The position numbers were made by a program, and so were the translations under genes. A stretch of 64,000 nucleotides of DNA. Source: DASRWI01 sp035654655 (GTDB taxonomy: Bacteria; Bacteroidota; Ignavibacteria; Ignavibacteriales; Ignavibacteriaceae). Positions 35,691-44,877 of the stretch are shown here, piece by piece. The stretch covers positions 45,846 to 109,845 of the forward strand of contig DASRWI010000001.1 in assembly GCA_035654655.1 (NCBI GenBank), in the 5' to 3' direction. How positions within the stretch are numbered: position 1 is the first letter of the stretch; each line of letters starts with the position of its first letter. The notes under the pieces are model-generated. The model was not told the DNA's origin and did no database searches. It saw nothing but the letters and a program-made list of their open reading frames with translations.

Positions 35691-36347
35691 TTGGATCAGC
35701 CGGAAATAAAGTACATAGCTATTGAAGGGGTAATTGGTTCAGGCAAAACAAGCTTAGCTCAAAAAATTAAGAGTAAGTTAAATGCAGAGCTGATACTTGA
35801 ACAATTTGAAGCTAATCCTTTTCTTGAAAAATTCTATAATGATAGAAAAAGATTTGCATTCCAAACTCAGATGTTTTTTCTGATAAATAGATTTAAACAA
35901 CAGCAGGAATTGAATCAGGAAAATTTATTTTCAGAATATCATGTATGCGATTATATTTTTGATAAAGATAAAATTTTTGCATACTTAAACTTATCAGGTG
36001 AGGAACTTAAACTTTATGAAAGTTTATTCCCTTTGCTTGAGCGTAACTTGCGCAAACCGGATGTTGTTGTTTACCTTCAGTCAAGTGTTGACCGGTTAAT
36101 GTATAACATTCGTAAACGCGGAAGAAAAATAGAACGTAATATTACAAAGAGTTATATTGAAGAATTAAGCGATTCATACAATAACTTTTTCTTTCAATAT
36201 GCCAAAACTCCTTTAATAATAGTTAACTCTTCTGAAATAGATTTCGTTAACAATGATGATGACTTTAATGAATTATTTAAACAGATTTTCCGGACAGATA
36301 GAGGATTTATCGAATACTTTAAACCGGAAACTAGAAAATTATTATGA
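35691..36347 (+). CDS. Deoxynucleoside kinase
   Basis: Phosphorylates deoxynucleosides for salvage, using ATP, in the dCK/dGK/TK2 family. The Walker A is AIEGVIGSGKTSLAQ at the N-terminus. Then come LEQFEANPFLEKFYNDRKRFAF, FSEYHVCDYIFDKDKIFA (the DRS-like region, here CDYIFDKDK as in bacterial members), the lid RGRKIERNI and YIEELSDSYNNFF. The start is TTG at 35691, three bases after folK ends. In Bacteroidota-type genomes such a kinase often sits next to folK, which supports the call. Its stop overlaps the next start by four bases (ATGA). The preferred base cannot be told from the sequence. Confidence 0.9.
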   Translation: MDQPEIKYIAIEGVIGSGKTSLAQKIKSKLNAELILEQFEANPFLEKFYNDRKRFAFQTQMFFLINRFKQQQELNQENLFSEYHVCDYIFDKDKIFAYLNLSGEELKLYESLFPLLERNLRKPDVVVYLQSSVDRLMYNIRKRGRKIERNITKSYIEELSDSYNNFFFQYAKTPLIIVNSSEIDFVNNDDDFNELFKQIFRTDRGFIEYFKPETRKLL

Positions 36348-36562
36348 TTAAGCTTATTTTATTTTTGATTGCCTTCTTTGGCTTCATGTTATTTTTCAAA
36401 GCAGTTCGATTAATCTTTTCTTTTAGAAGATTTACTTCAGGTGCTAACCAGAATTTAAGAAATGATGATAATGTAACTACTGGAAAAAACTCTAAGTACT
36501 CTAATGTTCAGGATGTTGAATACACAGAAATTACTGATGGTAAGGATAAAAAAAGCAATTAA
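36344..36562 (+). CDS. Small single-pass membrane protein, DUF4834-like
   Basis: A 72-residue protein with one N-terminal membrane helix (LILFLIAFFGFMLFFKAVRL) and a short polar, charged tail that ends in VEYTEITDGKDKKSN. The plan and the acidic VEYTEI motif resemble the DUF4834 family of Bacteroidota, but this is a judgement by eye. Its ATG overlaps the stop of the deoxynucleoside kinase, so it is translated from the same message, and the GT9 gene starts 5 bp later. The function is unknown. Confidence 0.7.
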   Translation: MIKLILFLIAFFGFMLFFKAVRLIFSFRRFTSGANQNLRNDDNVTTGKNSKYSNVQDVEYTEITDGKDKKSN

Positions 36563-36567
36563 GATTT

Positions 36568-37662
36568 ATGTCTAAGAACAATATCCTTTCAAAATTCATT
36601 TATGGTTTTGTTAAAAAAGTTTTGTCAGTTGAAGGAGTTAAAGATTATACCTTAAATAATCCCAAAAGAATTTTAATTATACGCCAGCATAATCAACTTG
36701 GAGACCTTCTTGCTGGAGTTTCATTATTCAGAGCAATTAAAGAAAAATATCCCGATGTTGAGCTTACGGTTATTCTAAGTCCTGCCAACTATTCCGGAAT
36801 GATTAAAAATAAATTTATCGATAATTATTTTATTTTTGATAAAAAGAAAATTTTTAACCCCTCTTATTTTTTTAAGTTAATTAAAGTACTCCGCAGAAAT
36901 TATGATATAGTTATAGTTCCTGTTACCGTTTCAATTTCTTTTACAAGCAATTTACTTTCAAGACTTGCAAAAGCAAATTTAAGAATCGGTCCGGCAAGTC
37001 TTGATGGTAAAGAAAATGAATCAGCATTTCTCTTTAATAGAAGAGTACCTATAAACTGGCAGGCTCATCCTGATTCTAATGTATCTGAAAGAAGTTTAGA
37101 TATTGTTAGACCTTTTGGGATTTCAACAACCAATTATAAATCTGAAATTACATTTGATAAAAAAGATACAGATACTGCACTGGATTTTATTTATTCACTT
37201 GATAAAAAGAAAAATGAATTGCTTATTGGACTTCATCCCGGAGCAGGCAAACCGCAAAACAGATGGTCTTTAAATAAATATGTAGAACTGCTTGATAGAA
37301 TAAATGAAAAATATCCCGTTAAGTTTTATATTACCGGAAGTATTAAAGACCTTGAAGAAATTGACTACATAAAATCTCACAGTAAATTAACATTAGGTAT
37401 TTTCATAAATAAGCAGATTCCTGAGGTTGCGGCTTTAATATCTAAATCAGATATCTTTATTTCAAATGATACAGGAATTATGCATGTTGCAGGAACAACC
37501 AATACTCCTCAAATCTCTATATTCGGACCTACTAATCCATTCAATTGGGCACCCATCGGAGAAAACAAATATTTTATTAGAAATTCTGATTTGATTGATG
37601 ACGTTGATATTGATGATGTATTTCTTTTATTTGAGCATATAATTAATAATAAAAAGAGTTAA
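36568..37662 (+). CDS. Glycosyltransferase family 9 (heptosyltransferase-like)
   Basis: A 364-residue GT-B enzyme of family 9, predicted to transfer a heptose or related sugar from an ADP-activated donor onto the lipopolysaccharide core or a similar acceptor. The N-terminal domain has IRQHNQLGDLLAGVSLFRAI, the expected acceptor-domain start with the conserved GD. The C-terminal donor domain has LLIGLHPGAGKPQNRWSLNKY and SKSDIFISNDTGIMHVAGTT, then ISIFGPTNPFNWAPIG. It belongs to the tightly packed folB-folK-kinase series although its job is in the envelope. No other core-sugar gene is adjacent. Confidence 0.9.
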   Translation: MSKNNILSKFIYGFVKKVLSVEGVKDYTLNNPKRILIIRQHNQLGDLLAGVSLFRAIKEKYPDVELTVILSPANYSGMIKNKFIDNYFIFDKKKIFNPSYFFKLIKVLRRNYDIVIVPVTVSISFTSNLLSRLAKANLRIGPASLDGKENESAFLFNRRVPINWQAHPDSNVSERSLDIVRPFGISTTNYKSEITFDKKDTDTALDFIYSLDKKKNELLIGLHPGAGKPQNRWSLNKYVELLDRINEKYPVKFYITGSIKDLEEIDYIKSHSKLTLGIFINKQIPEVAALISKSDIFISNDTGIMHVAGTTNTPQISIFGPTNPFNWAPIGENKYFIRNSDLIDDVDIDDVFLLFEHIINNKKS

Positions 37663-37666
37663 CCTG

Positions 37667-38611
37667 TTGAATAAGTATTTTGCTGCCATTGATATGGGAA
37701 CAAATTCTTTCCACCTTATTATAGTTGAAGTTAAAAAAGATGGTAAATTCAAGATCATTGACCGTGATAGGGAAGTAATACGTTTAGCTTCACGTAAAGG
37801 AAATGAATTAAGTATAATTTCTGCTGAAGAAATTGAAAAGTCCGTAAACATAATTAACAGATATGTTACTCTGGCAAAAACTTATAATGCTGAAATTAAA
37901 GCAGTTGCTACAAGTGCTATTAGAGAAGCAACAAATAGAGATGATTATGTAAAAACCATTTTTGAAAGAACAGGCCTTCAAATAACAGTTCTTAATGGGA
38001 AGAATGAAGCATTATTAATTTTCCAGGGAATTCAAAAAGCGTTAAACATTGAGGATAAAAACGTAATTTGTTTTGATATTGGAGGAGGGAGCAGTGAAAT
38101 AGTCTATGCACAAAAAAGTAAAATCATAATCTCTGAAAGCATAAAAATTGGAGCTGTTCGTTTATCTAAAAAATTTTTTCCTGATTATATTATAACTGAA
38201 AAAGCTATTAAAGATTGTGAAGCATTTATTTATAACAACCTTACATCAAATTTTTCCTTACAGAAAAAATTGAATTTTGATATTGCGGTAGGTACATCTG
38301 GTACTATTCAATCTACTGCTTCATTAATATCCTTCAAAAAGCATAAATTTCCTTCTTCATTAAATAAATACAAATTCACTCACGAAGAATTTATTAATAT
38401 ATTTTTAGAAGTAATAAGTCATAAGTCTTTAAAAGAAAGAATGAACATCCCTGGCATTGAACAAAGAAGAGCAGATATACTTCCTGCAGGATTGATAATA
38501 ATGAAAGTCCTCTTTGAGTACTTTGATGTAAAAGAAATGATTATTTCTGAATATGCATTGAGAGAAGGAGTTGTATTAGACATGCTTTACTCTCAGGCAG
38601 AATATCCATAA
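37667..38611 (+). CDS. Ppx/GppA family phosphatase
   Basis: Member of the exopolyphosphatase/pppGpp phosphatase family with the sugar-kinase/actin fold. Readable motifs are AAIDMGTNSFHLIIVE (phosphate 1), AVATSAIREATNRDDYV, FDIGGGSSEIVYA (phosphate 2) and IKIGAVRLSKKFF, plus RADILPAGLIIMKVLFE and SEYALREGVVLDML near the end. At 314 residues it is the short, two-domain form without the C-terminal HD part, as in many Bacteroidota. The start is TTG at 37667, four bases after the GT9 gene. It could act on polyphosphate, pppGpp or both. It ends 6 bp before the convergent methyltransferase. Confidence 0.92.
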   Translation: MNKYFAAIDMGTNSFHLIIVEVKKDGKFKIIDRDREVIRLASRKGNELSIISAEEIEKSVNIINRYVTLAKTYNAEIKAVATSAIREATNRDDYVKTIFERTGLQITVLNGKNEALLIFQGIQKALNIEDKNVICFDIGGGSSEIVYAQKSKIIISESIKIGAVRLSKKFFPDYIITEKAIKDCEAFIYNNLTSNFSLQKKLNFDIAVGTSGTIQSTASLISFKKHKFPSSLNKYKFTHEEFINIFLEVISHKSLKERMNIPGIEQRRADILPAGLIIMKVLFEYFDVKEMIISEYALREGVVLDMLYSQAEYP

Positions 38612-38617
38612 AATTTT

Positions 38618-39262
38618 CTAACTCTTTTTTACTCCCAAACCAATACCATCACCAATAGGGAGGATAGTAGTTTCAAGCTGAGGATGGTTCATAAACATTT
38701 TATTAAACTCTCTAATATGCACGGAAGAGACATGCATATTTTCAGGTTCCTCATTAACTGCAGCCCACCCATGCCATAATAAATTATCCACAACAATTAC
38801 CCCCTCATCATTCAGCAAGTCAATTGAAAGTTTTAAAAGCTCAGCATAATCTTCTTTGTCAGCATCCAGAAAAATAAAATCGAACTTGATTGTAAATTTC
38901 TTCATCGATTCAAGAGCATCTCCATCAATTACCTTCACCTTATCAGTTAATTTTGCTCTTTCAATATACTGTTCTGCAAGCTTAATGTTATTCTTGCTTT
39001 TTTCTAATGTATAAAGAATTGCTCCTTCATCTATTCTTCTGCCAAGTCTTATTGCAGTGTATGCTATTGCAGTACCAATTTCTAATAATTTAACAGGCTT
39101 TTTAATTTTTACTAATAACTCTAAAAATCCTGCGGACATGCTGTAAAGAATCGGAACTTTATTCTTAGATGCAAAGTCTTCCATCTCTGTAATCAAATCA
39201 TCCTTTGCAGGTGTAAGGCTATTTAAATATTGTAATTGTATTTCTTTAATAATTTCAGGCAT
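38618..39262 (-). CDS. O-methyltransferase, COMT-like class I (SAM-dependent)
   Basis: A 214-residue methyltransferase of the bacterial catechol-type family. The SAM-binding region is LLEIGTAIAYTAIRLGRRI, followed by LYTLEKSKNNIKLAEQYI and a conserved metal and catalytic block, DFIFLDADKEDYAELL, then LLNDEGVIVVDNLLWHGWA. The last aspartate and asparagine (VDNLLW) are the usual metal ligands. The substrate is not known. Relatives modify small catechols, tRNA hydroxyuridine (TrmR) or others, and TrmR-like tRNA modification is a real possibility for this short form. It is in the same direction as the subtilisin gene, 24 bp downstream of it. Confidence 0.9.
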   Translation of the reverse strand: MPEIIKEIQLQYLNSLTPAKDDLITEMEDFASKNKVPILYSMSAGFLELLVKIKKPVKLLEIGTAIAYTAIRLGRRIDEGAILYTLEKSKNNIKLAEQYIERAKLTDKVKVIDGDALESMKKFTIKFDFIFLDADKEDYAELLKLSIDLLNDEGVIVVDNLLWHGWAAVNEEPENMHVSSVHIREFNKMFMNHPQLETTILPIGDGIGLGVKKS

Positions 39263-39286
39263 TGAAAATTCTTTCTTTAATTATGT

Positions 39287-41242
39287 TTATTTAAGTAGCA
39301 TCATTTTTTTAGTTAATAATTTTCCTGCTGTTTCAACTGAATACAAATATGCTCCAGATGGTGCAACATTTCCATTTGATAATTTTCCATCCCATCTAAA
39401 AGTATTATAACCTGAGTTAAGTACTCCATTAAATAATTCAGCAACTTTTTCTCCGAGCACGTTATAAACAATCACTTTACCCGGCTGATTTGTTAAAGAA
39501 TAAAATTCTATAGTAGTATTAAGATTAAAAGGATTTGGATAATTTTGTGCTAAAGTATAATCATCAGGTAAGTAAAAAGATGAAGTATTTAAAGTAACTA
39601 ATAAATTTTTTGTATCAATTCTGTATACACCTTCTTTTGGTTCACGAATTTCATTTCCCCCACTGTCTTTGTATGTAAAATAAACTCCATTAATATTATT
39701 TAAATAATTATTTAATTGAAATTGAGTTTTCTGATTATCTCCTGTTAAGGACATCGGAATAAGAACATCAGATTGATAAATAATAATTTTATAATCAGTT
39801 GTAGAGGAATTTGAATAAAATGCTTTGTTAATATAAATATTGCCTAAATTATCTTTTTGAAGATTTGGATAATTTATTGCTCTTAATGCTGATAGCAATC
39901 CATAACCTCTTAAGTTATTAGGATATTTTGAACTATCGGCAGTTTCCAGTAGGATGCTTCTTAATTGAACATTATTTAGATGAGGATAAGATGACAATAA
40001 AAGCGCTGCTGTTCCACTTGCCAGTGGGGTTGCTAATGATGTTCCTGATGCATAATAATATTCTGTAAATCCTGCAGTTGATGCTGCATAAACTCCTGAA
40101 CCAAGAGCGGTTACATCCGGTTTAATTCTATTATCGAATGAAGGTCCTCTACTGCTAAATCCAGTAACTCTATTATTTAAATCCACAGCTCCGACAGCAA
40201 TTACATTAAAGCCATCAGAAGGAGAAGTAATATAATACCAACTTGTATTTCCTTCATTTCCGGCGGCTGAAATTACTAAAACTCCTTTTGAAAAAGCTAA
40301 TTCAGCAGCTTTAGTAACAATCGTCGATTTGCCATCCATGTCTTTATAAGTATATGAATAAGTGGAGTCATCAAATTCACTATATCCTAATGAACTGCTT
40401 GTTATATCAACTCCCTGATTCTCCATCCAAATTAATGCAGCTGCATAATTATCTTCTTCAATATGAGTTTCACTTCTAACATCTTCTGTCTTGGCCAGCA
40501 AAAAACTTGCATCATAGGCAGGTCCAATTAATTTACCGTTCGAATATCCTGCCATTGTTGAGAACACTGCAGTACCGTGATTATCCTGACTAAAATCATC
40601 CCCGGTTTCATTAGCTGTATTATTGTCCTTAAAAATAAAATCATACTCAGCCAATACGTTTTTAGATTGTAATGATTCGTGCATCTTCCATCTAAAGCCT
40701 GAATCCAAAATACCGAGTATAACATTTTTACCAGTAATCCCCTTCAAATGCACAATAGGAACTTGCAATTGATCCACTTGAGCGAAAGAAGGACCATATA
40801 AATTTTCGCTTGAATTAAATCCTTTATTGAGGTTCTGATTTTCTTCAACTTTTTTAAATTTATTTTTTTTAACGGGTTCAATCTTTTCAATAAAAGGAAG
40901 TAATTTAATTTCTTTTACCTGTTCATCAGTCAAATAAGCTGAAACAGAGTTAAACCATTTTAATTCATTTTCTATTTTAATATTAAATTTTACAAGTTCA
41001 TTTATGTATTCTCTTTTGATAGGAACATCAGTGTAATCAATGTAGTCATCACCTAATAATTTTTTTCTTCTTTCAATCGCTCTTTCAGTAAGTTCAGATT
41101 CGGCAAGTTGATATATACTATTTCCTTTATATAAACTTTCCTTTGCATCAATACCTTTATCTTTAAAATAAATAAAGTACTTCGATTGAGCACTTAATGA
41201 AATCGTAAACAGCAAAGCTGCAAATATTAATAGCTTTTTCAT
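39287..41242 (-). CDS. Secreted subtilisin-like serine protease (S8) with type IX sorting domain
   Basis: A 651-residue exported peptidase. ATG 41242 gives the signal peptide MKKLLIFAALLFTISLSAQS. An inhibitor-type propeptide follows (to about residue 130, ending near IEKIEPVKK). The S8 catalytic triad is complete: Asp in VILGILDSGF near 180, His in DNHGTAVFSTMAG near 222, Ser in ASGTSLATPLASGTAALLL near 400, with the oxyanion Asn in ISAAGNEGN. After a small domain, YTLAQNYPNPFNLNTTIEFY to KKMMLLK is a type IX sorting domain, so the protease is likely surface-bound or released. It is related to the Ignavibacteria/Bacteroidota serine protease group that takes part in protein degradation outside the cell. 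Confidence 0.94.
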   Translation of the reverse strand: MKKLLIFAALLFTISLSAQSKYFIYFKDKGIDAKESLYKGNSIYQLAESELTERAIERRKKLLGDDYIDYTDVPIKREYINELVKFNIKIENELKWFNSVSAYLTDEQVKEIKLLPFIEKIEPVKKNKFKKVEENQNLNKGFNSSENLYGPSFAQVDQLQVPIVHLKGITGKNVILGILDSGFRWKMHESLQSKNVLAEYDFIFKDNNTANETGDDFSQDNHGTAVFSTMAGYSNGKLIGPAYDASFLLAKTEDVRSETHIEEDNYAAALIWMENQGVDITSSSLGYSEFDDSTYSYTYKDMDGKSTIVTKAAELAFSKGVLVISAAGNEGNTSWYYITSPSDGFNVIAVGAVDLNNRVTGFSSRGPSFDNRIKPDVTALGSGVYAASTAGFTEYYYASGTSLATPLASGTAALLLSSYPHLNNVQLRSILLETADSSKYPNNLRGYGLLSALRAINYPNLQKDNLGNIYINKAFYSNSSTTDYKIIIYQSDVLIPMSLTGDNQKTQFQLNNYLNNINGVYFTYKDSGGNEIREPKEGVYRIDTKNLLVTLNTSSFYLPDDYTLAQNYPNPFNLNTTIEFYSLTNQPGKVIVYNVLGEKVAELFNGVLNSGYNTFRWDGKLSNGNVAPSGAYLYSVETAGKLLTKKMMLLK

Positions 41243-41331
41243 TTCCAATCAAAATTTGTTTGATATTAAAGATAATAAAAATAAAATATACAAGATGATT
41301 TTTGCGTGAGATATTCGTGTACTTTGCGTAC

Positions 41332-42249
41332 TTATTTTATGCCTGAAAAAATTCTTTCAGAACGGATGGACTTTAATAATTTGATGTATTCTTTAAAAGG
41401 AATTGTCTGGTCCCAGGACCAATATATAAGAAATGCTTTACCTAAGATATAATCTTCAGGAACATAACCCCAGTAACGGCTGTCCATACTTTGGTCCCTG
41501 TTATCTCCCATTACAAAATAATAATTTTTTTTAAGCACATAAAATTTTACAGGAGTTCCATTAACAAAAACGACAGTACCTTCAGGACTAACAACTTTTT
41601 TATTAAACTCTCTGTTTATTATCATTCCCCAATCAATTATATTTTTATAATTAATATTTATTGTATCCCCCGCTTTGGGAATGACAAGCGGACCATAATT
41701 ATCACTATTCCATTTATTATTTGAAGGAAAAATTCTTCTTTCGCTTATGCCTTTTTCTTTCATATGATTATCTGAAAAGAAAACTGTAGATGGTATATCA
41801 ATCTTTTTGCTGTTTACATAAACGATTTTATTTTTTATAAAAACAGTATCTCCAGGCCCTGCAATAACTCTTTTAATATAATTAACTTTTGGCGTTGGAT
41901 GAAGCTCTCCTTTATCCCCCGGATACTCAAAAACAATTACATCATTTTGTTTTGGCTTTCCGACACTAAATAAATTTACATAAGGAATTTCTATATTTAT
42001 TATTGGAATGGTTTTGGGAGTGCATATGGTATATGCAGCTTTGTTAACTATTATAAAGTCACCCGGTAGAAGTGTTTTCTCCATTGAACCCGTGGGAATT
42101 TTAAAAGCATCAAATAAAATACTTTTTATTATAAGTGCGGCAATAAAAGCAATAAGCATATTCCGGATAAAATATGATACTCTTCTATTATCTCCTTCCT
42201 GCTCCTGCTTTGTATTTTTTAATTCCTCTTGGTTTTCGATATTATCCAC
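41332..42249 (-). CDS. lepB: Signal peptidase I
   Basis: Inner-membrane protease that removes signal peptides from exported proteins. After a charged cytoplasmic N-terminus and a membrane helix (MLIAFIAALIIKSILF, about 31-46) comes the catalytic serine motif IPTGSMEKTLLPGDF with Ser55. The general-base Lys126 is in NYIKRVIAGPGD. Box E reads MGDNRDQSMDSRYWGYVP. About 70 residues between boxes C and D/E are inserted, typical for Bacteroidota-type enzymes. The start is GTG at 42249. It follows lepA by 12 bp in the same direction, the classic lepA-lepB pairing. The window encodes at least seven proteins with signal peptides that would be its substrates. Confidence 0.96.
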   Translation of the reverse strand: MDNIENQEELKNTKQEQEGDNRRVSYFIRNMLIAFIAALIIKSILFDAFKIPTGSMEKTLLPGDFIIVNKAAYTICTPKTIPIINIEIPYVNLFSVGKPKQNDVIVFEYPGDKGELHPTPKVNYIKRVIAGPGDTVFIKNKIVYVNSKKIDIPSTVFFSDNHMKEKGISERRIFPSNNKWNSDNYGPLVIPKAGDTININYKNIIDWGMIINREFNKKVVSPEGTVVFVNGTPVKFYVLKKNYYFVMGDNRDQSMDSRYWGYVPEDYILGKAFLIYWSWDQTIPFKEYIKLLKSIRSERIFSGIK

Positions 42250-42261
42250 ATCAATCTTAAT

Positions 42262-44055
42262 TTATTCATCAATCTGCAGTACTGCTAAAAATGCTTCCTG
42301 TGGTATCTCTACATTACCCACCTGCTTCATTCTCTTTTTACCTTCTTTTTGTTTTTCAAGAAGTTTACGCTTACGAGAAATATCACCACCATAACATTTA
42401 GCAAGCACGTTTTTACGCAAAGCTTTTATTGAAGACCTTGAAATTACCTTAGTTCCAATGGCAGCCTGAACAGAAATCTCAAACATTTGTCTTGGAATTA
42501 AATCTTTTAGCTTGCTGCAAACTTTGCGTCCCCAATCATAACTTTTATCTTTATGAACAATCATCGATAAAGCATCAACAGGTTCACCATTCAAAAGAAT
42601 ATCTAACTTAACCAGTTCTGATTCTCTATAGCCAATATATTCATAATCAAATGATGCATATCCTCGAGTTGTTGATTTCAACTTATCATAAAAATCAAAA
42701 ATTATTTCTGACAAAGGGAACTCATATTGAATATCAGCACGGGTTGGATCAATGTAAGTTGTATTTTTATAAATACCTCTTTTATCCATACTAAGCTTCA
42801 TTATATTACCAACATATTCTGAAGGACAAACAATCTGAGCTTTTACATAGGGCTCTTCAACATAATCAATATCTCCAACAGGAGGCATATCAGCAGGATT
42901 ATCAACAACTATCTTGTCTCCATTTTTCTTATAAACATAATACTCAACGTTTGGAAGTGTTGTAATAATAGATTGGTTATATTCTCTGTATAATCTTTCC
43001 TGAACAATCTCCATATGCAGAAGTCCAAGAAAACCACATCTAAAACCAAACCCAAGAGCAACAGAAGTCTCAGGTTGATAAATCAGAGCAGAATCATTCA
43101 ATCTAAATTTTTCAAGTGCATCACGTAAATCTTCAAATTCATCTGAAACAGTTGGATAAAGTCCGCTATAAACCATTGGTTTAACTTCCTTATATCCATG
43201 CAAAGGTGCTGGTGCACCATTTCTGGCATGAGTAACAGTATCACCAACCTTGGTATCGTGTACATCTTTAATACCTGCAATAAGGTAACCTACATTACCT
43301 GCACTAAGTTCATCTCCTTTAATCTTTGCTAAACCTAATGTGCCAATTTCTTCAGCAGTAAATTCTTTATCCGTAACAAAGAATTTTATTTTATCACCTG
43401 TTTTTAAAGTGCCATCAAATACTCTTATGTAAGCAACAGCCCCTCTATAAGGATCAAATATAGAATCAAATACTAATGCCTGAAGCGGAACATCAGGTTC
43501 ACCTTTAGGAGGAGGAATTTTTTTTACAATTTCTTCAAGAAGTTCACTTATTCCTAATTTAGCCTTTGCACTAACCAACAGAATATCTTCATCATTACAC
43601 CCGATTAAATCTATAACCTGATGTTTAACTTTATCAATTTCTGCACTTGGTAAATCAATTTTATTAAGAACAGGAATAATTTCTAATCCAGCATCAATGG
43701 CTAAATACAGATTACTAATAGTCTGTGCTTCAACACCCTGCGCAGCATCCACAACAAGAATAGCCCCTTCACAAGCAGCCAATGAGCGGGAAACTTCATA
43801 ACTAAAATCCACGTGCCCTGGAGTGTCAATTAAATTTAAAATATAATCCTGTTTATCCAAAGATTTATATTTCATTTGAATAGCGTGAGACTTAATAGTA
43901 ATACCACGTTCACGTTCAAGTTCAAGATCATCCAAAAGCTGAGCTTTTGCCTCACGTTTTGAAACTGTTCCAGTCTCTTCAAGAAGACAATCAGCTATAG
44001 TAGATTTACCGTGATCAATATGCGCAATAATGCAAAAATTTCTAATATTTAACAT
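42262..44055 (-). CDS. lepA: Elongation factor 4 (back-translocating GTPase LepA)
   Basis: Ribosome-bound GTPase that acts on stalled or mis-translocated ribosomes. The 597-residue length is typical. The G domain has FCIIAHIDHGKSTIADCLL, ERERGITIKSHAIQM, LIDTPGHVDFSYEVSRSL and NKIDLPSAEIDKV. Later come the EF4-specific GLYPTVSDEFEDLRDALEKF, GFRCGFLGLLHMEIVQERL, and the unique C-terminal domain ending KKLLEKQKEGKKRMKQVGNV with VEIPQEAFLAVL. It is the first gene of the lepA-lepB unit. Confidence 0.97.
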   Translation of the reverse strand: MLNIRNFCIIAHIDHGKSTIADCLLEETGTVSKREAKAQLLDDLELERERGITIKSHAIQMKYKSLDKQDYILNLIDTPGHVDFSYEVSRSLAACEGAILVVDAAQGVEAQTISNLYLAIDAGLEIIPVLNKIDLPSAEIDKVKHQVIDLIGCNDEDILLVSAKAKLGISELLEEIVKKIPPPKGEPDVPLQALVFDSIFDPYRGAVAYIRVFDGTLKTGDKIKFFVTDKEFTAEEIGTLGLAKIKGDELSAGNVGYLIAGIKDVHDTKVGDTVTHARNGAPAPLHGYKEVKPMVYSGLYPTVSDEFEDLRDALEKFRLNDSALIYQPETSVALGFGFRCGFLGLLHMEIVQERLYREYNQSIITTLPNVEYYVYKKNGDKIVVDNPADMPPVGDIDYVEEPYVKAQIVCPSEYVGNIMKLSMDKRGIYKNTTYIDPTRADIQYEFPLSEIIFDFYDKLKSTTRGYASFDYEYIGYRESELVKLDILLNGEPVDALSMIVHKDKSYDWGRKVCSKLKDLIPRQMFEISVQAAIGTKVISRSSIKALRKNVLAKCYGGDISRKRKLLEKQKEGKKRMKQVGNVEIPQEAFLAVLQIDE

Positions 44056-44269
44056 TGTATCCGAAAAAATTAAGATGATTAATATAAATACGAAGCACCC
44101 TAATTAAAAGTGAAAAGGGATAACATTTAGTTGATATTCATCCTTTTTTATCTTAATATTATTCGTTCTTCTATTGTTGATATATTCCTAGGGAATATTA
44201 TAAAATTTATATTGCTTTCGAAAATAATTCTTTTAGGTATATTATTTAGATACAAATTAGAGAGTATTT

Positions 44270-44728
44270 ATGTTTTCAACTGTAAGATATTTTATAAAAA
44301 CCAGCATAGCTTTTCTTATCCTAGGCATTCTCTTAGGTCTCCACTTAATTTTTTCCAAATATTTTGGCTCAAGTTATCCTCATCCAGATTTAGTTTCAGC
44401 ACATACTCACGTAATTCTTGTTGGTTCAGTTATGATGATGATAATGGGAGTTGCCTTATGGTTCTTCCCTCGTCCCGGCAAGGAAGATAAGCTTTACAAA
44501 CCAACATTAATTTTAGTCACTTATTATTTTGTAACAATTTCAACATTATTAAGATTTTTCTCGCAGGTTATGGCAGGTTACATTGAGCCTAATAGTACTT
44601 TAAGTTTTATAATTGTTGCCTCTTCAACAGGACAAGTATTAGGAATACTTCTATTCTTTATTTCAATGTGGGGAAGAATTCGTTCAGTAGGAAGTCATTT
44701 AAGAGAAGAAAAAGGAGAAAGGTTTTAG
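44270..44728 (+). CDS. Four-helix membrane protein resembling part of heme-copper oxidase subunit I
   Basis: A 152-residue membrane protein with four helices. The second helix region, DLVSAHTHVILVGSVMMMIMG, followed by WFFPRPGK, resembles the start of the first helices of cbb3-type cytochrome oxidase subunit I and NorB/NnrS-like proteins, where the His binds heme. It is far too short to be a complete oxidase (about 450-500 residues). Stand-alone short relatives of this kind occur in Bacteroidota-type genomes; their role is not established. A heme-binding membrane sensor or electron carrier is a reasonable guess. It opens the plus-strand accessory group, with a repeat hairpin between it and the DUF305 lipoprotein. 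Confidence 0.68.
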   Translation: MFSTVRYFIKTSIAFLILGILLGLHLIFSKYFGSSYPHPDLVSAHTHVILVGSVMMMIMGVALWFFPRPGKEDKLYKPTLILVTYYFVTISTLLRFFSQVMAGYIEPNSTLSFIIVASSTGQVLGILLFFISMWGRIRSVGSHLREEKGERF

Positions 44729-44756
44729 ATTTTTATTTTAGGTATTTCCTATCTAC

Positions 44757-44776
44757 CCCACGGCTATAGTCGTGGG
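44757..44776. repeat. CCCACGG-type hairpin repeat
   Basis: CCCACGG (44757-44763) and TCGTGGG (44770-44776) form a stem with a CTATAG loop. The sequence has the same core as the terminator at 13027 and the repeats flanking the transposase at 60.7-61.5 kb, but it has no T-run and lies in the gap between two genes. Confidence 0.7.
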
Positions 44777-44877
44777 AACCAATTTTAACGACTGTCTTTT
44801 TGTGACCTCTCTAATTCATTCTTTTATCTATTTGCATTATCTAAGCCTCATGATTTTATGGTTATACGGAGATGTAT

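Noticed and set aside
44131..44490. Overlapping plus-strand frame at the start of the oxidase-like gene
   Set aside because: It overlaps the membrane-protein frame, which shows the clear family motif, and begins without a ribosome site.
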